In this document: piece by piece, positions 54,176 to 63,613 of the stretch
Layout: the number at the start of each line of letters is the position of its first letter
How positions within the stretch are numbered: position 1 is the stretch's first letter
Source: CAYFZO01 sp965223735
GTDB taxonomy: Bacteria > Pseudomonadota > Gammaproteobacteria > Poriferisulfidales > Oxydemutatoraceae
Assembly: GCA_965223735.1 (NCBI GenBank)
Contig: OZ245010.1
Coordinates: 620,001 to 684,000 of the forward strand
DNA length: 64,000 nt
Direction of reading: 5' to 3'
Translations under genes and position numbers: made by a program
The notes under the pieces: generated by a model
What the model was told of the DNA's origin: nothing
Seen by the model: only the letters and a program-made list of their open reading frames with translations
Databases searched by the model: none

Positions 54176-55114
54176 CTACGCAAGCCAATCCAGATAACGG
54201 GGAATACCGACCTCAATCGGCATGAAATCACCGTTATAACCGGCTTCGCGCAAAGCGGTCAGATTTGCCTCAGTAAAGTCCTGATACACACCCTTCAATT
54301 GCTCTGGAAACGGCACAAACTCAATTTCCCCCTTACCGTAATAACGGATCACTGTTTCAGCCACTTCACGAAAAGTTCGGCTGACGCCGGTGCCCAGATT
54401 GTAGATCCCTGACGGGCCATTGTTCTCGGCAAACCATAACTTGACCCTCGCAATGTCTTCGACATGAATGAAATCGCGCCGGTGCTCCCCGGCGGCACAA
54501 GTTCCGTTGGCACCGAAAACCCTGACCCTGCTGTTTTCCTTCAACTGGCGGCTGAACACATAGGGAGTGCTGCACATAAAACCCTTGTGCCCCTCTCCCG
54601 GCCCATAGACATTGAAATAGCGCAAACCGACGACCGGTGCCCGCGCATCGGACAGAATTCCGCGGACATATCGGTCAATCGCCAGTTTCGACCGCGCGTA
54701 AACAGTCGCGGGGACCTCATTCTCGGCTACCTCACGCGAATCGCGACGATGGCCGTACACGCCGGCTGTGGATGCATACTGAAAAGGCACTGCCTGCTTG
54801 AGACACATATCGAGCAGCGTTTTGGAATAGCCGAAATTATTATCCATCATGTACCACTCGTCGCGCTCGACCGTTGAAGAGCAGCCGCCTTCGTGCACCA
54901 CTGCTTCGACCCGACGCGCAAACCTGAGATCGGACAAGTAGGTGAACAGATCGTCTTTGTGGCAATAATCTGCAATATGCACTCTCCTGAGATTCGGCAT
55001 CTCCTGATCAGCACCACAATTGTCCACCGCAAGAATATCATCAACACCACGGCTGTTCAGTTCAGCGATGACGTTGCTGCCGATAAACCCCGCCGCACCG
55101 GTAACAACGAACAT
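54176..55114 (-). CDS. hldD: ADP-L-glycero-D-manno-heptose 6-epimerase
   Basis: This 312-residue extended SDR enzyme makes the final heptose donor for LPS core. The NADP site is VVTGAAGFIGSNVIAEL, the catalytic triad is Ser in YASTAGVYG and Tyr-Lys in YARSKLAIDRYV, and YFNVYGPGEGHKGFMCS is the HldD-specific segment. ATG 55114 starts the protein at the usual MFVVTGAAGFIG. It follows the membrane-protein gene by 5 bp on the same strand. Confidence 0.96.
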   Translation of the reverse strand: MFVVTGAAGFIGSNVIAELNSRGVDDILAVDNCGADQEMPNLRRVHIADYCHKDDLFTYLSDLRFARRVEAVVHEGGCSSTVERDEWYMMDNNFGYSKTLLDMCLKQAVPFQYASTAGVYGHRRDSREVAENEVPATVYARSKLAIDRYVRGILSDARAPVVGLRYFNVYGPGEGHKGFMCSTPYVFSRQLKENSRVRVFGANGTCAAGEHRRDFIHVEDIARVKLWFAENNGPSGIYNLGTGVSRTFREVAETVIRYYGKGEIEFVPFPEQLKGVYQDFTEANLTALREAGYNGDFMPIEVGIPRYLDWLA

Positions 55115-55119
55115 GAAGG

Positions 55120-55842
55120 TTAAAAGCTCCCCGCATAACGCGCTTTCAGCCTCCTGAACAACGACATCGCGTAAAACAGGATGAACAAGGCAAGCAGGCA
55201 CTCTTTCATCTCACCGCCGCTGAAATTCAATGCCGAAGGCGCAATGCCGTTTTCAATCAGACGTTCGATCAGGCCGTCAAACGGCGTGATCACCAGCACG
55301 AGAACACACACCGGCGCGCACACGCCGGTCGGCCACAGCCAGCCGGCTGTCTTATCCATCGGCGGCTCAATGCCCCGCAACCAGTGGTACAGCGGCGCCA
55401 AAATGCCGCCGACCAAAGCGGCGAGCGTCAACAATGCACGCGGCAACTGGTCAAACAGCGCGTGGACATTATGCAGATTGATTTCCTGCTGGTCATTTAC
55501 TCCCTGCCATGCACCCGGTGTTTCCCAGAAGAAAAAATGCTGCCCCCAGCTGATCTCCTCACCCGCGAAATAAACACTCCCCAACAACACGACAATAAGC
55601 CATGCCGGCAGGTAACTGATACGCTGAGCAACGGCGGATGACCGCGCACGCACAATGAAGTAAATCGCGATGATGAGCAATACAAAAGTCAGAACTTCAA
55701 AAATACCACGCTCGCCGGTGAGCCACTCGGCATCGCCGAACGTCCACTTCAGGGCAAAAGGCGACAACGCGAGCAATAACGGCACCCAGAAGTAAAGCCA
55801 GAACGGCAAATCCGCATTTTTCTCCCCGGCAAACATGTTCAT
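55120..55842 (-). CDS. Multipass membrane protein with EEISWGQ motif, function unknown
   Basis: This 240-residue protein has about six transmembrane helices (YFWVPLLLALSPFALKW, FEVLTFVLLIIAIYFIV, LPAWLIVVLLGSVYF, LLTLAALVGGILAPLY, VCVLVLVITPF, CLLALFILFYAMSLF). Directly after the third is GEEISWGQHFFFWETP, then NDQQEINLHN. This Glu-Glu-Ile-Ser-Trp-Gly-Gln motif is conserved in uncharacterised bacterial membrane proteins as far as I recall. It is the gene immediately upstream of hldD in the same operon, so a role in envelope biogenesis is possible. I chose ATG 55842. Confidence 0.7.
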   Translation of the reverse strand: MNMFAGEKNADLPFWLYFWVPLLLALSPFALKWTFGDAEWLTGERGIFEVLTFVLLIIAIYFIVRARSSAVAQRISYLPAWLIVVLLGSVYFAGEEISWGQHFFFWETPGAWQGVNDQQEINLHNVHALFDQLPRALLTLAALVGGILAPLYHWLRGIEPPMDKTAGWLWPTGVCAPVCVLVLVITPFDGLIERLIENGIAPSALNFSGGEMKECLLALFILFYAMSLFRRLKARYAGSF

Positions 55843-56023
55843 TCCGACTCCCGGATATCCCTGCCGTATGCCCTCGGCGAACTGCCGATGCCCGCCGCTG
55901 CCTGAAATTGGCATAATCCCCGTGCGAACGCCTGCGCAGACCCGGCGGAAAAACCGCCGCCGTGAACAAACACGCCCTGATATGACCTGCACATTTGACT
56001 GAACAACAAAAGTATAGATCCCT

Positions 56024-56996
56024 ATGTCTACATTCTACAGAATTGCAATCATCGGCGCTCGCCGCCGCCGACAGGGAACGGGCAAATTCATCGCCGCGCG
56101 CTTTGCCGACCTCGGACATCAAGTGCGCGCGGGTCGTCGGCACCAGCGACAAAAGCCTGGCCGAGGCATTGAATAGCCTGAAGCTGAACTGCGGCATTGA
56201 CGCAAAGCCCTATACCAACATCAAAACGCTGTTCGATAAAGAGGACATAGACATTCTGGTCATCGCCTCGCCCGACGGAACCCACCTCGATTACCTCAAA
56301 GCGGCGGCGCAGGCAAACTGCCACGTCTTCTGTGAAAAACCCCTGTGGTGGCCGGCGGACGGCACCTGCCATCGCCCGGGCGACGCCGCGCAAGCCGCCG
56401 CCGACCTGATCAAACGCTTTGACGACAACCGACGCACGCTATTCATCAACCTGCAATGGTCGCATACCCTATCTTCATTTCACACGCTGTACCCCAATGC
56501 GTCTCTGTCCGCAAAGGACATCGCACAGTTCGAAATACAACTCAGCCCGGAAAGCATCGGCAGCCGAATGGTGATCGATTCGGCCCCGCACCTGCTCAGC
56601 ATGTTGTATCAACTGCTCGGCGACGGCGATATCCTCAACGCCGCCGCACGCTATGACAATGCCGCACGCGACGCGCTCACGCTCACGTTCAATTACCACC
56701 ACGAACGGGGAGACACCGTCGTGACATTGGAACTCAAGCGCCGTCCGGGACAACCCAGACCGGCAAGCTATTCAATCAATGGCGATCGCGTCGAAAGACA
56801 TGTAAAGATGCCGGATTACCTGCTGTCATTGACCTCCCGCGACCAGTGCATACCTATCGAAGACCCGTTGACACAGTCCGTCAGAGCATTTGTAAATGCA
56901 GTCCGGCGCCAGGCACCAAACCGGAAAAACGCCATCGTCTCGGGCATGAAGCATCTGTGCCAACTGGTGTGCCTGTGTGAAGGGATCGAGGCATAA
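56024..56996 (+). pseudogene. Gfo/Idh/MocA-family oxidoreductase with a 1-nt frameshift
   Basis: ATG 56024 opens a frame reading FYRIAIIGARRRRQGTG, a Rossmann-type NAD(P) start, to about codon 36. From there homology continues in the next frame as RVVGTSDKSLAEALN, DIDILVIASPDGTHLDYLKAAAQANCHVFCEKPLWW (the EKP motif) and on to CLCEGIEA. An extra G in the GGG run at 56131-56133 explains the shift. Corrected length is about 323 residues. It could be a recent mutation or a sequencing error. In this place it would be expected to modify a nucleotide sugar; the substrate is unknown. Confidence 0.78.
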
Positions 56997-57072
56997 GCCC
57001 CAGACCCCTGCAATGGGAACTAACGAATAGGCTTAGGCAAAGGGTTTCCGGCATATTATAATAAGCAGGAAA

Positions 57073-57726
57073 TTGATGCTTAAGTTAATTATCGGCATCT
57101 TATCATTAAAAATCTATTGCTTATATTATATTGCCATGGTCAAGAAGGATTTCTATGCGATGACAGATTCCACCATAGCGGAGGAACTCGGACAAAGGAT
57201 AGAACAAATCCGCCTGGAAAAGAACGTCAGAGCGAACGTCCATGCAGCCAACATAAAGACCATGATGGCCGCAGCAGCAGCCGATGAAGGTTTCCTGGAA
57301 TTCGAGTATTCTGATTCCGGCTTTTGCAATGGCGGCCGCCACGAAAGCATCCCGGCCATTAAACATGGACACCCTTTCAAGCAGGAAGTGTTCTGCGTGG
57401 ATATAGAAAAGGAGTTGCGTGAAGACTATTCCGACCTGCTTCCAAAATTGAAGTTCATCAAAGTGGATGCCGAAGGATATGACCTGTATGTGTTGCAATC
57501 AATGATCGGCATGATCAGGGAATATAAACCAGCTGTTAAGGCAGAGGTTTTCAAAAAAACTGACAGCAGGTACCGCAGAAAGCTACTTTCCCTTTTCCGA
57601 GAGCTTGGCTACTCAGTTCACAGGATAGTAGAAGAGCTAATTGGCTTGGGGCCTTTAGTAACCGAAAAAAATCTTAATGAGCATAAACATTACGATATTT
57701 TATGCACGCCTGACAGATCAATATAG
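57073..57726 (+). CDS. FkbM-type methyltransferase, probably N-terminally truncated
   Basis: The 217-residue frame contains the middle and C-terminal part of an FkbM methyltransferase: NVHAANIKTMMAAAAADEGFLEFEYSDSG, then KLKFIKVDAEGYDLYVLQSMIGMI, which matches the FkbM D-x-E-G signature. The glycine-rich SAM motif and the acidic motif after it are missing. The N-terminal residues (LKLIIGILSLKIYCLYYI) are coded by AT-rich DNA that looks non-homologous. It therefore is likely a remnant, or depends on an unrecognised start. It opens the AT-richer polysaccharide island. Confidence 0.55.
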   Translation: MMLKLIIGILSLKIYCLYYIAMVKKDFYAMTDSTIAEELGQRIEQIRLEKNVRANVHAANIKTMMAAAAADEGFLEFEYSDSGFCNGGRHESIPAIKHGHPFKQEVFCVDIEKELREDYSDLLPKLKFIKVDAEGYDLYVLQSMIGMIREYKPAVKAEVFKKTDSRYRRKLLSLFRELGYSVHRIVEELIGLGPLVTEKNLNEHKHYDILCTPDRSI

Positions 57727-57729
57727 CGA

Positions 57730-58674
57730 GTGTATTGGCTTGCCATAACCTACAGACAGACTTCCAAACCACCAAAGATGCAAAACCATCACAATCGCAT
57801 ACGGGCTCTGCATAAGGGCAGATACAGACACGGGAAATACATTGTCAACCCTACCTCTGAATCCGCCGATTCCTTAATTAGGTGGATTATTACAGGGGGG
57901 TTTACTGCTTACGAAAAAAAGCAATTCCACTTGAGCCAGGCAAAAGGGCGATTGCGTAACAGTCTGTACAGTTTTTACCTGCCTGAAATGCAACAGGAAG
58001 TGGTCATGAAAGTCTCGCACATACACCCCCGCTACCGGTTTTCCAGAAAAATAGACCTGTTTTTAACGAGCCTGTACAAGGATTACTGCAAAATCAGCTT
58101 TTACGGCACGGTGACGTTGCATGGCCATAGTCTCCCCGTCGCCAGACCTCTGGCATTCTGGACTGTCAGGCAAAGCTTTTTTAAGAAAAAAAGCTACTTC
58201 TTATGTGACAAATTACCCGGCGAGCAATCCGTGTCCCAGCTACTGCAATCGCCGACAACGTGCGACTACCGAAGTCTGGCCGAAAAGCTGGTTGCGATCA
58301 TAAGAAACATCCACGCCGCCGAGCTGCGCCACGGCGACCTGCACACCGGAAATATCTATGCTCATTTCCCCCGATTTACGCCTGCAAAGCAGACAAGAGA
58401 AATGTCAGAGGTCGATTTTTACCTGCTGGACTATGACAACTGCTCAAAAACAAGAATAAAAACCCTCTGGATAAAGAAAATTTATGACTTGAAAGATCTA
58501 AGCCTGCTGACTATTCCGACAGTCAGCGACGAAGAATTATTGCAAATGTATTTTGGCAAGCCTCCCTCTTCTCAGGCACTGAGGATCTTCAGATTCTGGA
58601 AGAACGGAGGAATCAACCTGCGCAAGCAACTGGGCCTTCCTCCCAAAAAGGAAAACAGGCACCTTGCTCATTAG
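57730..58674 (+). CDS. LPS kinase-like (Kdo/WaaP family) protein
   Basis: Protein of about 298-314 residues (GTG 57730 or ATG 57778). It carries the kinase catalytic loop ELRHGDLHTGNIYA and a metal-binding DFYLLDYDNCSKTRI, as in KdkA/WaaP/InaA-type kinases of LPS sugars. The N-lobe is recognisable at KGRLRNSLYSFYL and QEVVMKVSHIHPRYRFSRKIDLF. The substrate is probably a core or capsule sugar. Its base composition is lower in GC than the housekeeping genes. It lies 3 bp after the FkbM-like frame and 23 bp before the capsule-type gene. Confidence 0.75.
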   Translation: MYWLAITYRQTSKPPKMQNHHNRIRALHKGRYRHGKYIVNPTSESADSLIRWIITGGFTAYEKKQFHLSQAKGRLRNSLYSFYLPEMQQEVVMKVSHIHPRYRFSRKIDLFLTSLYKDYCKISFYGTVTLHGHSLPVARPLAFWTVRQSFFKKKSYFLCDKLPGEQSVSQLLQSPTTCDYRSLAEKLVAIIRNIHAAELRHGDLHTGNIYAHFPRFTPAKQTREMSEVDFYLLDYDNCSKTRIKTLWIKKIYDLKDLSLLTIPTVSDEELLQMYFGKPPSSQALRIFRFWKNGGINLRKQLGLPPKKENRHLAH

Positions 58675-58697
58675 CCCTCTGTTTCCAGACATCCGGC

Positions 58698-60032
58698 ATG
58701 ACAGGGGGAAAAAATATTCTGTTGCGGGGGCATGGAAAACTCCATGCGGATATAAAAAAATATCTGTCGGATGATATTACCGTCAAGGTCTGGATTGACA
58801 AAGGCAAATTCTCGAAACGCACCGGTGCCGGGATCACCCATGACTTGAATACGTTTTACAGACAACTGGAAATTCAGAAGAAAACCGGCGCTTTATCCAT
58901 CGACTATCAATACCGGAAAGAGTTTTTAAGTATTTATAAGGAATTAATCAAACATGCCAATACTTTTCTGTATATATACAGCCGCAAACCCACTCTCAAC
59001 GGGGAAAACAACTTCATGGACATGATGGATGCGTTTCATATATACATACACTTTTTTATTGACCTGCTGAAAACCAATAACATCCGTTATATTTTTTTCT
59101 CGACGCTCCCTCATCACGCCGACTACATTCTTTATCTGACAGCCAAAGCACTGCACATTAAAACCGTCGCTTTTTTCCAATCCCAGGAACCGGGAAAGGC
59201 ATTTATGATGAGCGACATTGAGGAATTCGGCTCCCTGAATAACAGCCCCGAAGATATCCAACCGATCCCGATCAAGCGCAACCAGCGAAAATCATACTTT
59301 TATATGGAAAATCTTCCCCAATATCGCCCCTACATCAAAATGCTTTCGGCGCTTTTATTCAGAAGAAACATGGACCTGCTCTTTCATCGTGCGATCAATC
59401 TCAGGAAAGAAAAGAGATTCAAGCGGAACTACAAAACTCTGATCGCCGACCATTTACCGGAGAAAAAATTCGTGTACTTTCCCCTGCATCTGCAACCCGA
59501 ATTATCCACCATGACTTTAGGGGGGAAGTTTGTAGATCAAATGCTCACCATAGAATGCCTGAGAGCGCTATTGCCGGATGATTGGTGGATTGTTGTCAAA
59601 GAAAATCCGAAGCAAACCGCTTACGCACGAGGCGCATTATTTTTTGCCCGGCTTGTCAAAATTCCCAACGTGGTTTACATGGGGAAGAAGGCTGACACCT
59701 TTGACTTGATCAAGAAGTCAGAGTTTTGCGCGACGGTTACGGGCACGGCCGGTTTCGAAGCCCTGGCTTTCGGAAAGCGCGTGCTGGTCTTCGGCCAGGC
59801 GGTGTACAGGAACTTTCCCGGTGTAATCCAGTACCGCGATGGACTGACTTTTGACGACGTGATGTCGGTAAGCTTTTCACATGCTGATCTCGAACTTGCC
59901 TATGCCAAACTGGTACACGGCATGGTCGATATTGTGATAGACCCGGACTACATTCCGCTTGTCGATGATTTTTCTGTTGAAAAGAATACCCAGGCACTGG
60001 CGGATATCATCAATCGGGTTGTTGAGGAATGA
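58698..60032 (+). CDS. Capsule-polysaccharide synthesis-type glycosyltransferase (KpsC/KpsS-like)
   Basis: This 444-residue protein resembles the Capsule_synth family that contains bacterial Kdo transferases. The C-terminal half has KKFVYFPLHLQPELSTMTLGG, WWIVVKENPKQTAYARG, VVYMGKKADTFDLIKKSEFCATVTGTAGFEALAFGKRVLVFG and LVDDFS. The N-terminal half (HGKLHADIKKYLSDD) is less conserved and rich in Ile, Tyr and Lys. It probably transfers a sugar to a surface glycan; the exact donor is unknown. AT-rich codon use fits horizontal origin. Confidence 0.72.
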   Translation: MTGGKNILLRGHGKLHADIKKYLSDDITVKVWIDKGKFSKRTGAGITHDLNTFYRQLEIQKKTGALSIDYQYRKEFLSIYKELIKHANTFLYIYSRKPTLNGENNFMDMMDAFHIYIHFFIDLLKTNNIRYIFFSTLPHHADYILYLTAKALHIKTVAFFQSQEPGKAFMMSDIEEFGSLNNSPEDIQPIPIKRNQRKSYFYMENLPQYRPYIKMLSALLFRRNMDLLFHRAINLRKEKRFKRNYKTLIADHLPEKKFVYFPLHLQPELSTMTLGGKFVDQMLTIECLRALLPDDWWIVVKENPKQTAYARGALFFARLVKIPNVVYMGKKADTFDLIKKSEFCATVTGTAGFEALAFGKRVLVFGQAVYRNFPGVIQYRDGLTFDDVMSVSFSHADLELAYAKLVHGMVDIVIDPDYIPLVDDFSVEKNTQALADIINRVVEE

Positions 60033-60065
60033 CTGGTTGTCGCCAAACCGATTGACGCTTGAATT

Positions 60066-61799
60066 TCAGCATGCCATGTTGGACCTTCCCGTCCTCAGAC
60101 ACCATAATCCATTTGTCCCCGCAACATAATCCACGCGCTCGTCACGCAACGCACGTAAACATTCATGTGGCAAATGAATGATCGGTTCCTCATGAGCATT
60201 AAAGCTTGTGTTGACTAAAACCGGAAGCCCGGTTCGTTCCTTGAAGCGCCGCAAAATGCTGGCGTAAAGCGGATTGTCTTTATCAAGAATTACTTGAGGA
60301 CGTGCTGTACCGTCAACATGAACGACTGCCGGGATTTTGTCGCGCCATTCTCTACGCACCTTGCAGGTAATTGTCATAAACCGGGCAGCGTAACGGCTCG
60401 GGTTTGGCAAATGGAACACTTCGTCTGCATCTTCCTCCAGTACATAAGGCGCAAACGGCATAAATTCGGTTCTGCCGAGTCGCTTGTTAAGAACATTATT
60501 TATATCCTGCCGCATCGGGCTCGCGAGAATGCTGCGCCCCCCCAAGGCACGCGGGCCGAATTCCATCCTCCCACAAAATAATGCGATGATTTTTCCATCT
60601 GCCAAAAGTTGTGAAACTTTATCTTCAACGTCACCACCAATTTTCTTGATATCCGATTCTCCATCAAACAAAAGCGCCAACTCGCTGTCATATTTTCCTC
60701 CCCAATATAGATTATGCAATTGACGGCGACACGACAACCACTTCTCCGTGCCATCACGCTCCAACAAAAACTCATACAGTCCGCCAACAGCAATCCCTTC
60801 ATCTCCCATGCCCGGAAAAATAAAGACTTCATCCACTCCCGACAATCCGGCAATTTTTTGATTAAGCGTCACATTGGAAAATACACCTCCCGCAAGTCCA
60901 ACCCGGGATCTGTTGGTCTTTTGCAGAAGAATCTCAATTGACCTGGTAACCAAATTTTCCAGCAATTCCTGCACCGATGCAGCTGCGTTTTCCGGAGAGG
61001 TTTTTTCTGCCATATTAAAGATAAAACTTTTCATATCGTTATGAGTGGCAAAATTCGAGTGGATTATTCCGTCTTTACTAACGGAAAAACCATGTGCGAG
61101 TTCATTGTAAACGGCAGGTTTTCCATAAGCCGCGAGTCCGGTAAGTTTTCCTTCATGACGGTTCATTTTGTAACCCAATGCCTCGGTCATATATCCATAA
61201 GCTAATCCCAGACTGTGCACACCGGGCTTTTTAAGCGCGTTCCGGTCACCATATATTTCATTGATTTCCCCGTTCGTGAAGTCGTACATCGAATAAAACA
61301 CTGAATCACCACCGCCATCAGCAGTGTAAAGTAGAGCTTCCGACCAATCAGTAAAAAACAGCGAAGACAAAGCATGTGAAAAGTGGTGGTTGCAGAAGAA
61401 GAGATGCGCATCAATTGGTGCGTTTAAATCCGTCAAGAACCTGTTAGCACGGAAAATGTGCCGCACATCAGTCGTGCCCCTCCTGACACAACGCTTGATT
61501 ATGCTTTTCTGCTTACGGATTCCAGCAAGTCCAAGGGTGGCGTATTTAAGCGTATGTAGCGGCGGCCAATGCAGATGTTGTGCGTCTGCAAACCCTCGTG
61601 ACATAACCACAACGTCCACATCACGCGAGTCCGCACCAGCAACTCGTAGTGATTCATGCACCGTTAGTGGTTGTACCCCTCGCCCGTCTTTCTTGATACG
61701 GGTCAGGCGCTCGGTCTGAATGGCGGAGAGAATTTCATAATTTTCTGCACATACAACGGATGCATCGTGAGAGTTATTACTTATAGATAAAATAAGCAT
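60066..61799 (-). CDS. NodU/CmcH-family carbamoyltransferase
   Basis: This 577-residue enzyme transfers the carbamoyl group from carbamoyl phosphate, through carbamoyl-AMP, to a hydroxyl of a sugar or secondary metabolite. The N-terminal Kae1-like domain has ILSISNNSHDASVVC, FCNHHFSHALSSLFF (metal-binding histidines) and LLYTADGGGDSVFYSMYD. The C-terminal domain has FCGRMEFGPRALGGRSILASPM and FMPFAPYVLEEDADEVF. It is complete. In this cluster a carbamoylated LPS or exopolysaccharide sugar is the likely product. It is convergent with the capsule-type gene. Confidence 0.9.
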   Translation of the reverse strand: MLILSISNNSHDASVVCAENYEILSAIQTERLTRIKKDGRGVQPLTVHESLRVAGADSRDVDVVVMSRGFADAQHLHWPPLHTLKYATLGLAGIRKQKSIIKRCVRRGTTDVRHIFRANRFLTDLNAPIDAHLFFCNHHFSHALSSLFFTDWSEALLYTADGGGDSVFYSMYDFTNGEINEIYGDRNALKKPGVHSLGLAYGYMTEALGYKMNRHEGKLTGLAAYGKPAVYNELAHGFSVSKDGIIHSNFATHNDMKSFIFNMAEKTSPENAAASVQELLENLVTRSIEILLQKTNRSRVGLAGGVFSNVTLNQKIAGLSGVDEVFIFPGMGDEGIAVGGLYEFLLERDGTEKWLSCRRQLHNLYWGGKYDSELALLFDGESDIKKIGGDVEDKVSQLLADGKIIALFCGRMEFGPRALGGRSILASPMRQDINNVLNKRLGRTEFMPFAPYVLEEDADEVFHLPNPSRYAARFMTITCKVRREWRDKIPAVVHVDGTARPQVILDKDNPLYASILRRFKERTGLPVLVNTSFNAHEEPIIHLPHECLRALRDERVDYVAGTNGLWCLRTGRSNMAC

Positions 61800-61864
61800 T
61801 CTGATATTGTAGTTAAGAATCAGGTAACCATAAACGCAAAACCGGAAATAGGAACTCGACTGAT

Positions 61865-62854
61865 TTATGAATTGTTCTCATGGGTGACAAAGTGTTTTTT
61901 ATGCGATTTATACTTATCCCAGACTGTTAGGGCTGATTCGTATTCAGTAGTTGCAGTGCTTATGCTTGAAAAGTAACTAATATGATGAAAAGGTTCCGGC
62001 CGATAGTCAACAATATCCACAATTTCTCGGCGTATGAAGTTATCCACGGCAAATGCAACGCCTAGCCGTGCATCTTCGACCAGAAAATGAGCTCCTTCCG
62101 GAGTGATTGCATAAGCTCCTGCTCCTCGCATATAAGAAAATGGATAGTAATTTTCTGTGTTTTCTCTGCCCTCAGGCTTCACAGCCAATAATTCCCAAAG
62201 TTCTGAACGAGAAAGCATGGCAATATGCCTGAACTTCAATGCTGAAACCTTTGATACGAATATCACGTCATGTTCCAGTATGATAATCGGCTCATCGAGT
62301 TTCATGCATTTAAGCCACAAGGAAAAATGTGATGCAAAACAACCCATTGCCGCCCTGCGTATATTCCTTTTGGCACGGCTTATCCAACTAAGACCGTGCT
62401 CAACAAAAAATGATTCTGCATGGAATTGGTCAATGGCTGAAAAGACATTGAGATTGGCATTTTCTTCATACAGTTTTGCAGACTCAATGCATTTTTCTGC
62501 CGCCTTGCAGGATTGAGGCAGATTGACCAGCGTGATCAAGTATCTCTTGACTGGTACTATTGGTTTAATCCCGGCCAAATTCATCCGCGCGTGAAGGAGG
62601 GTATTTCCAATGCGCACGGCAGTCTTGGACAAAGCGATCTTCTGTTGCTTCCGGGGATGGGACCAAACAAGCTTCTTCAGTATTCTTCCAGGGAATTTAT
62701 GCTTGCCTCTAACGAAATGTTTAATTTTATCGTCCGTTATGGGGGCACCCAATACATTTTGCTTACTGAATCTTTCCCGCCAGTTACGTATAGACTTGAA
62801 ACGAAGTGGCCATCGCCATTCGTTATACAACTTGAGTAAAATATCACCTGGCAT
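61865..62854 (-). CDS. GT25 family LPS glycosyltransferase with N-terminal extension
   Basis: This 329-residue protein has a GT25 domain from about residue 103: VKRYLITLVNLPQS, GCFASHFSLWLKCMKLDEPIIILEHDVIF (catalytic ExD-type motif) and FSYMRGAGAYAITPEGAHFLVED, ending in DKYKSHKKHF. GT25 enzymes such as LgtB/Lex2B add galactose or glucose to lipooligosaccharide. The first 100 residues are basic and are not part of the domain. It follows the carbamoyltransferase gene direction and has the island's lower GC. An IS3 remnant starts 55 bp beyond its 5' end. Confidence 0.85.
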   Translation of the reverse strand: MPGDILLKLYNEWRWPLRFKSIRNWRERFSKQNVLGAPITDDKIKHFVRGKHKFPGRILKKLVWSHPRKQQKIALSKTAVRIGNTLLHARMNLAGIKPIVPVKRYLITLVNLPQSCKAAEKCIESAKLYEENANLNVFSAIDQFHAESFFVEHGLSWISRAKRNIRRAAMGCFASHFSLWLKCMKLDEPIIILEHDVIFVSKVSALKFRHIAMLSRSELWELLAVKPEGRENTENYYPFSYMRGAGAYAITPEGAHFLVEDARLGVAFAVDNFIRREIVDIVDYRPEPFHHISYFSSISTATTEYESALTVWDKYKSHKKHFVTHENNS

Positions 62855-62909
62855 ACTGTTTGGAACTCTTCAGTTTCCAGACCTTATAAACACTACGCGC
62901 CTGAATGTA

Positions 62910-63089
62910 AAGTACGCGATCAGTGAAGCAACGTATTACAACTGGAAGTCCAAATACGGCAGCATGGGAGTCAACCAGCTGAAGCGAATGAAGGAAATGG
63001 AAGTTGAAATCAGCCAGCTCAAGCGCATGTATGCGGATGTGTTGCTGGAGAACCGGGCGATGAGGGATTTGATCGAAAAAAAGCTTTGA
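62910..63089 (+). pseudogene. IS3 OrfA remnant
   Basis: The 59 residues KYAISEATYYNWKSKYGSMG to DLIEKKL match the C-terminal two thirds of the OrfA at 9323-9595. The helix-turn-helix is cut and the start codon is lost. Confidence 0.85.
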
Positions 63090-63613
63090 AGCCGTCTGAG
63101 AAGCGACAGGCGGCGAAAGAGATGCACATCAAACATCAATTGCCAGTGGCCCGCAGTTGCAACTGTGTGAGCTTGCCGCGGTCGCTGTATTACCGTGAGC
63201 ACAATGATCGGGTTCGGCGGGATCACGAGATAGCCAGGGCGCTCGCCGGGGTGATTGCGACGCATCCCCGGTGGGGGTTTTGGAAGTGCTGCCAGCATTT
63301 CAAGCGGCAAGGCCATGGCTGGAATCACAAACGGGTGTATCGGGTGTATTGCGCAATGCGGCTTAATCAGCCGCGTCCGGTCAAGCAGCGTTTGCCGCAA
63401 CGGGTGGCGCAACCGTTAACGGTACCCAACCGCACCTATCGCAATGAAGTTCTGGATCTGCATTTATTCAGGAATCTTGAGCAAGTCAGAGAAATCACCA
63501 GCCGCTGGGTGGTTAGTTACAACGAACAGCGGCCGCATGACGCACTGGATGGTTTGCCGCCTTGTGCCTATACAAACCAACATGCCGAAAACTCTACTTT
63601 GCAATTGTCCTAA
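63086..63613 (+). pseudogene. IS3 OrfB with the catalytic core deleted
   Basis: This 175-residue frame equals OrfB of the first copy up to QPLTVPNR and then jumps to TYRNEVLDLHLF. The deleted segment carried all three DDE residues. Both deletion ends hold CAACCGC in the intact copy, so a 7-bp direct repeat probably mediated the loss. The frame is kept, but the product cannot catalyse transposition; it could still bind DNA or OrfA. Confidence 0.88.

Noticed and set aside
54176..55201. Longer start for hldD at 55201
   Set aside because: The extra 29 residues precede the conserved MFVVTGAAGFIG start and overlap the upstream gene without homology.
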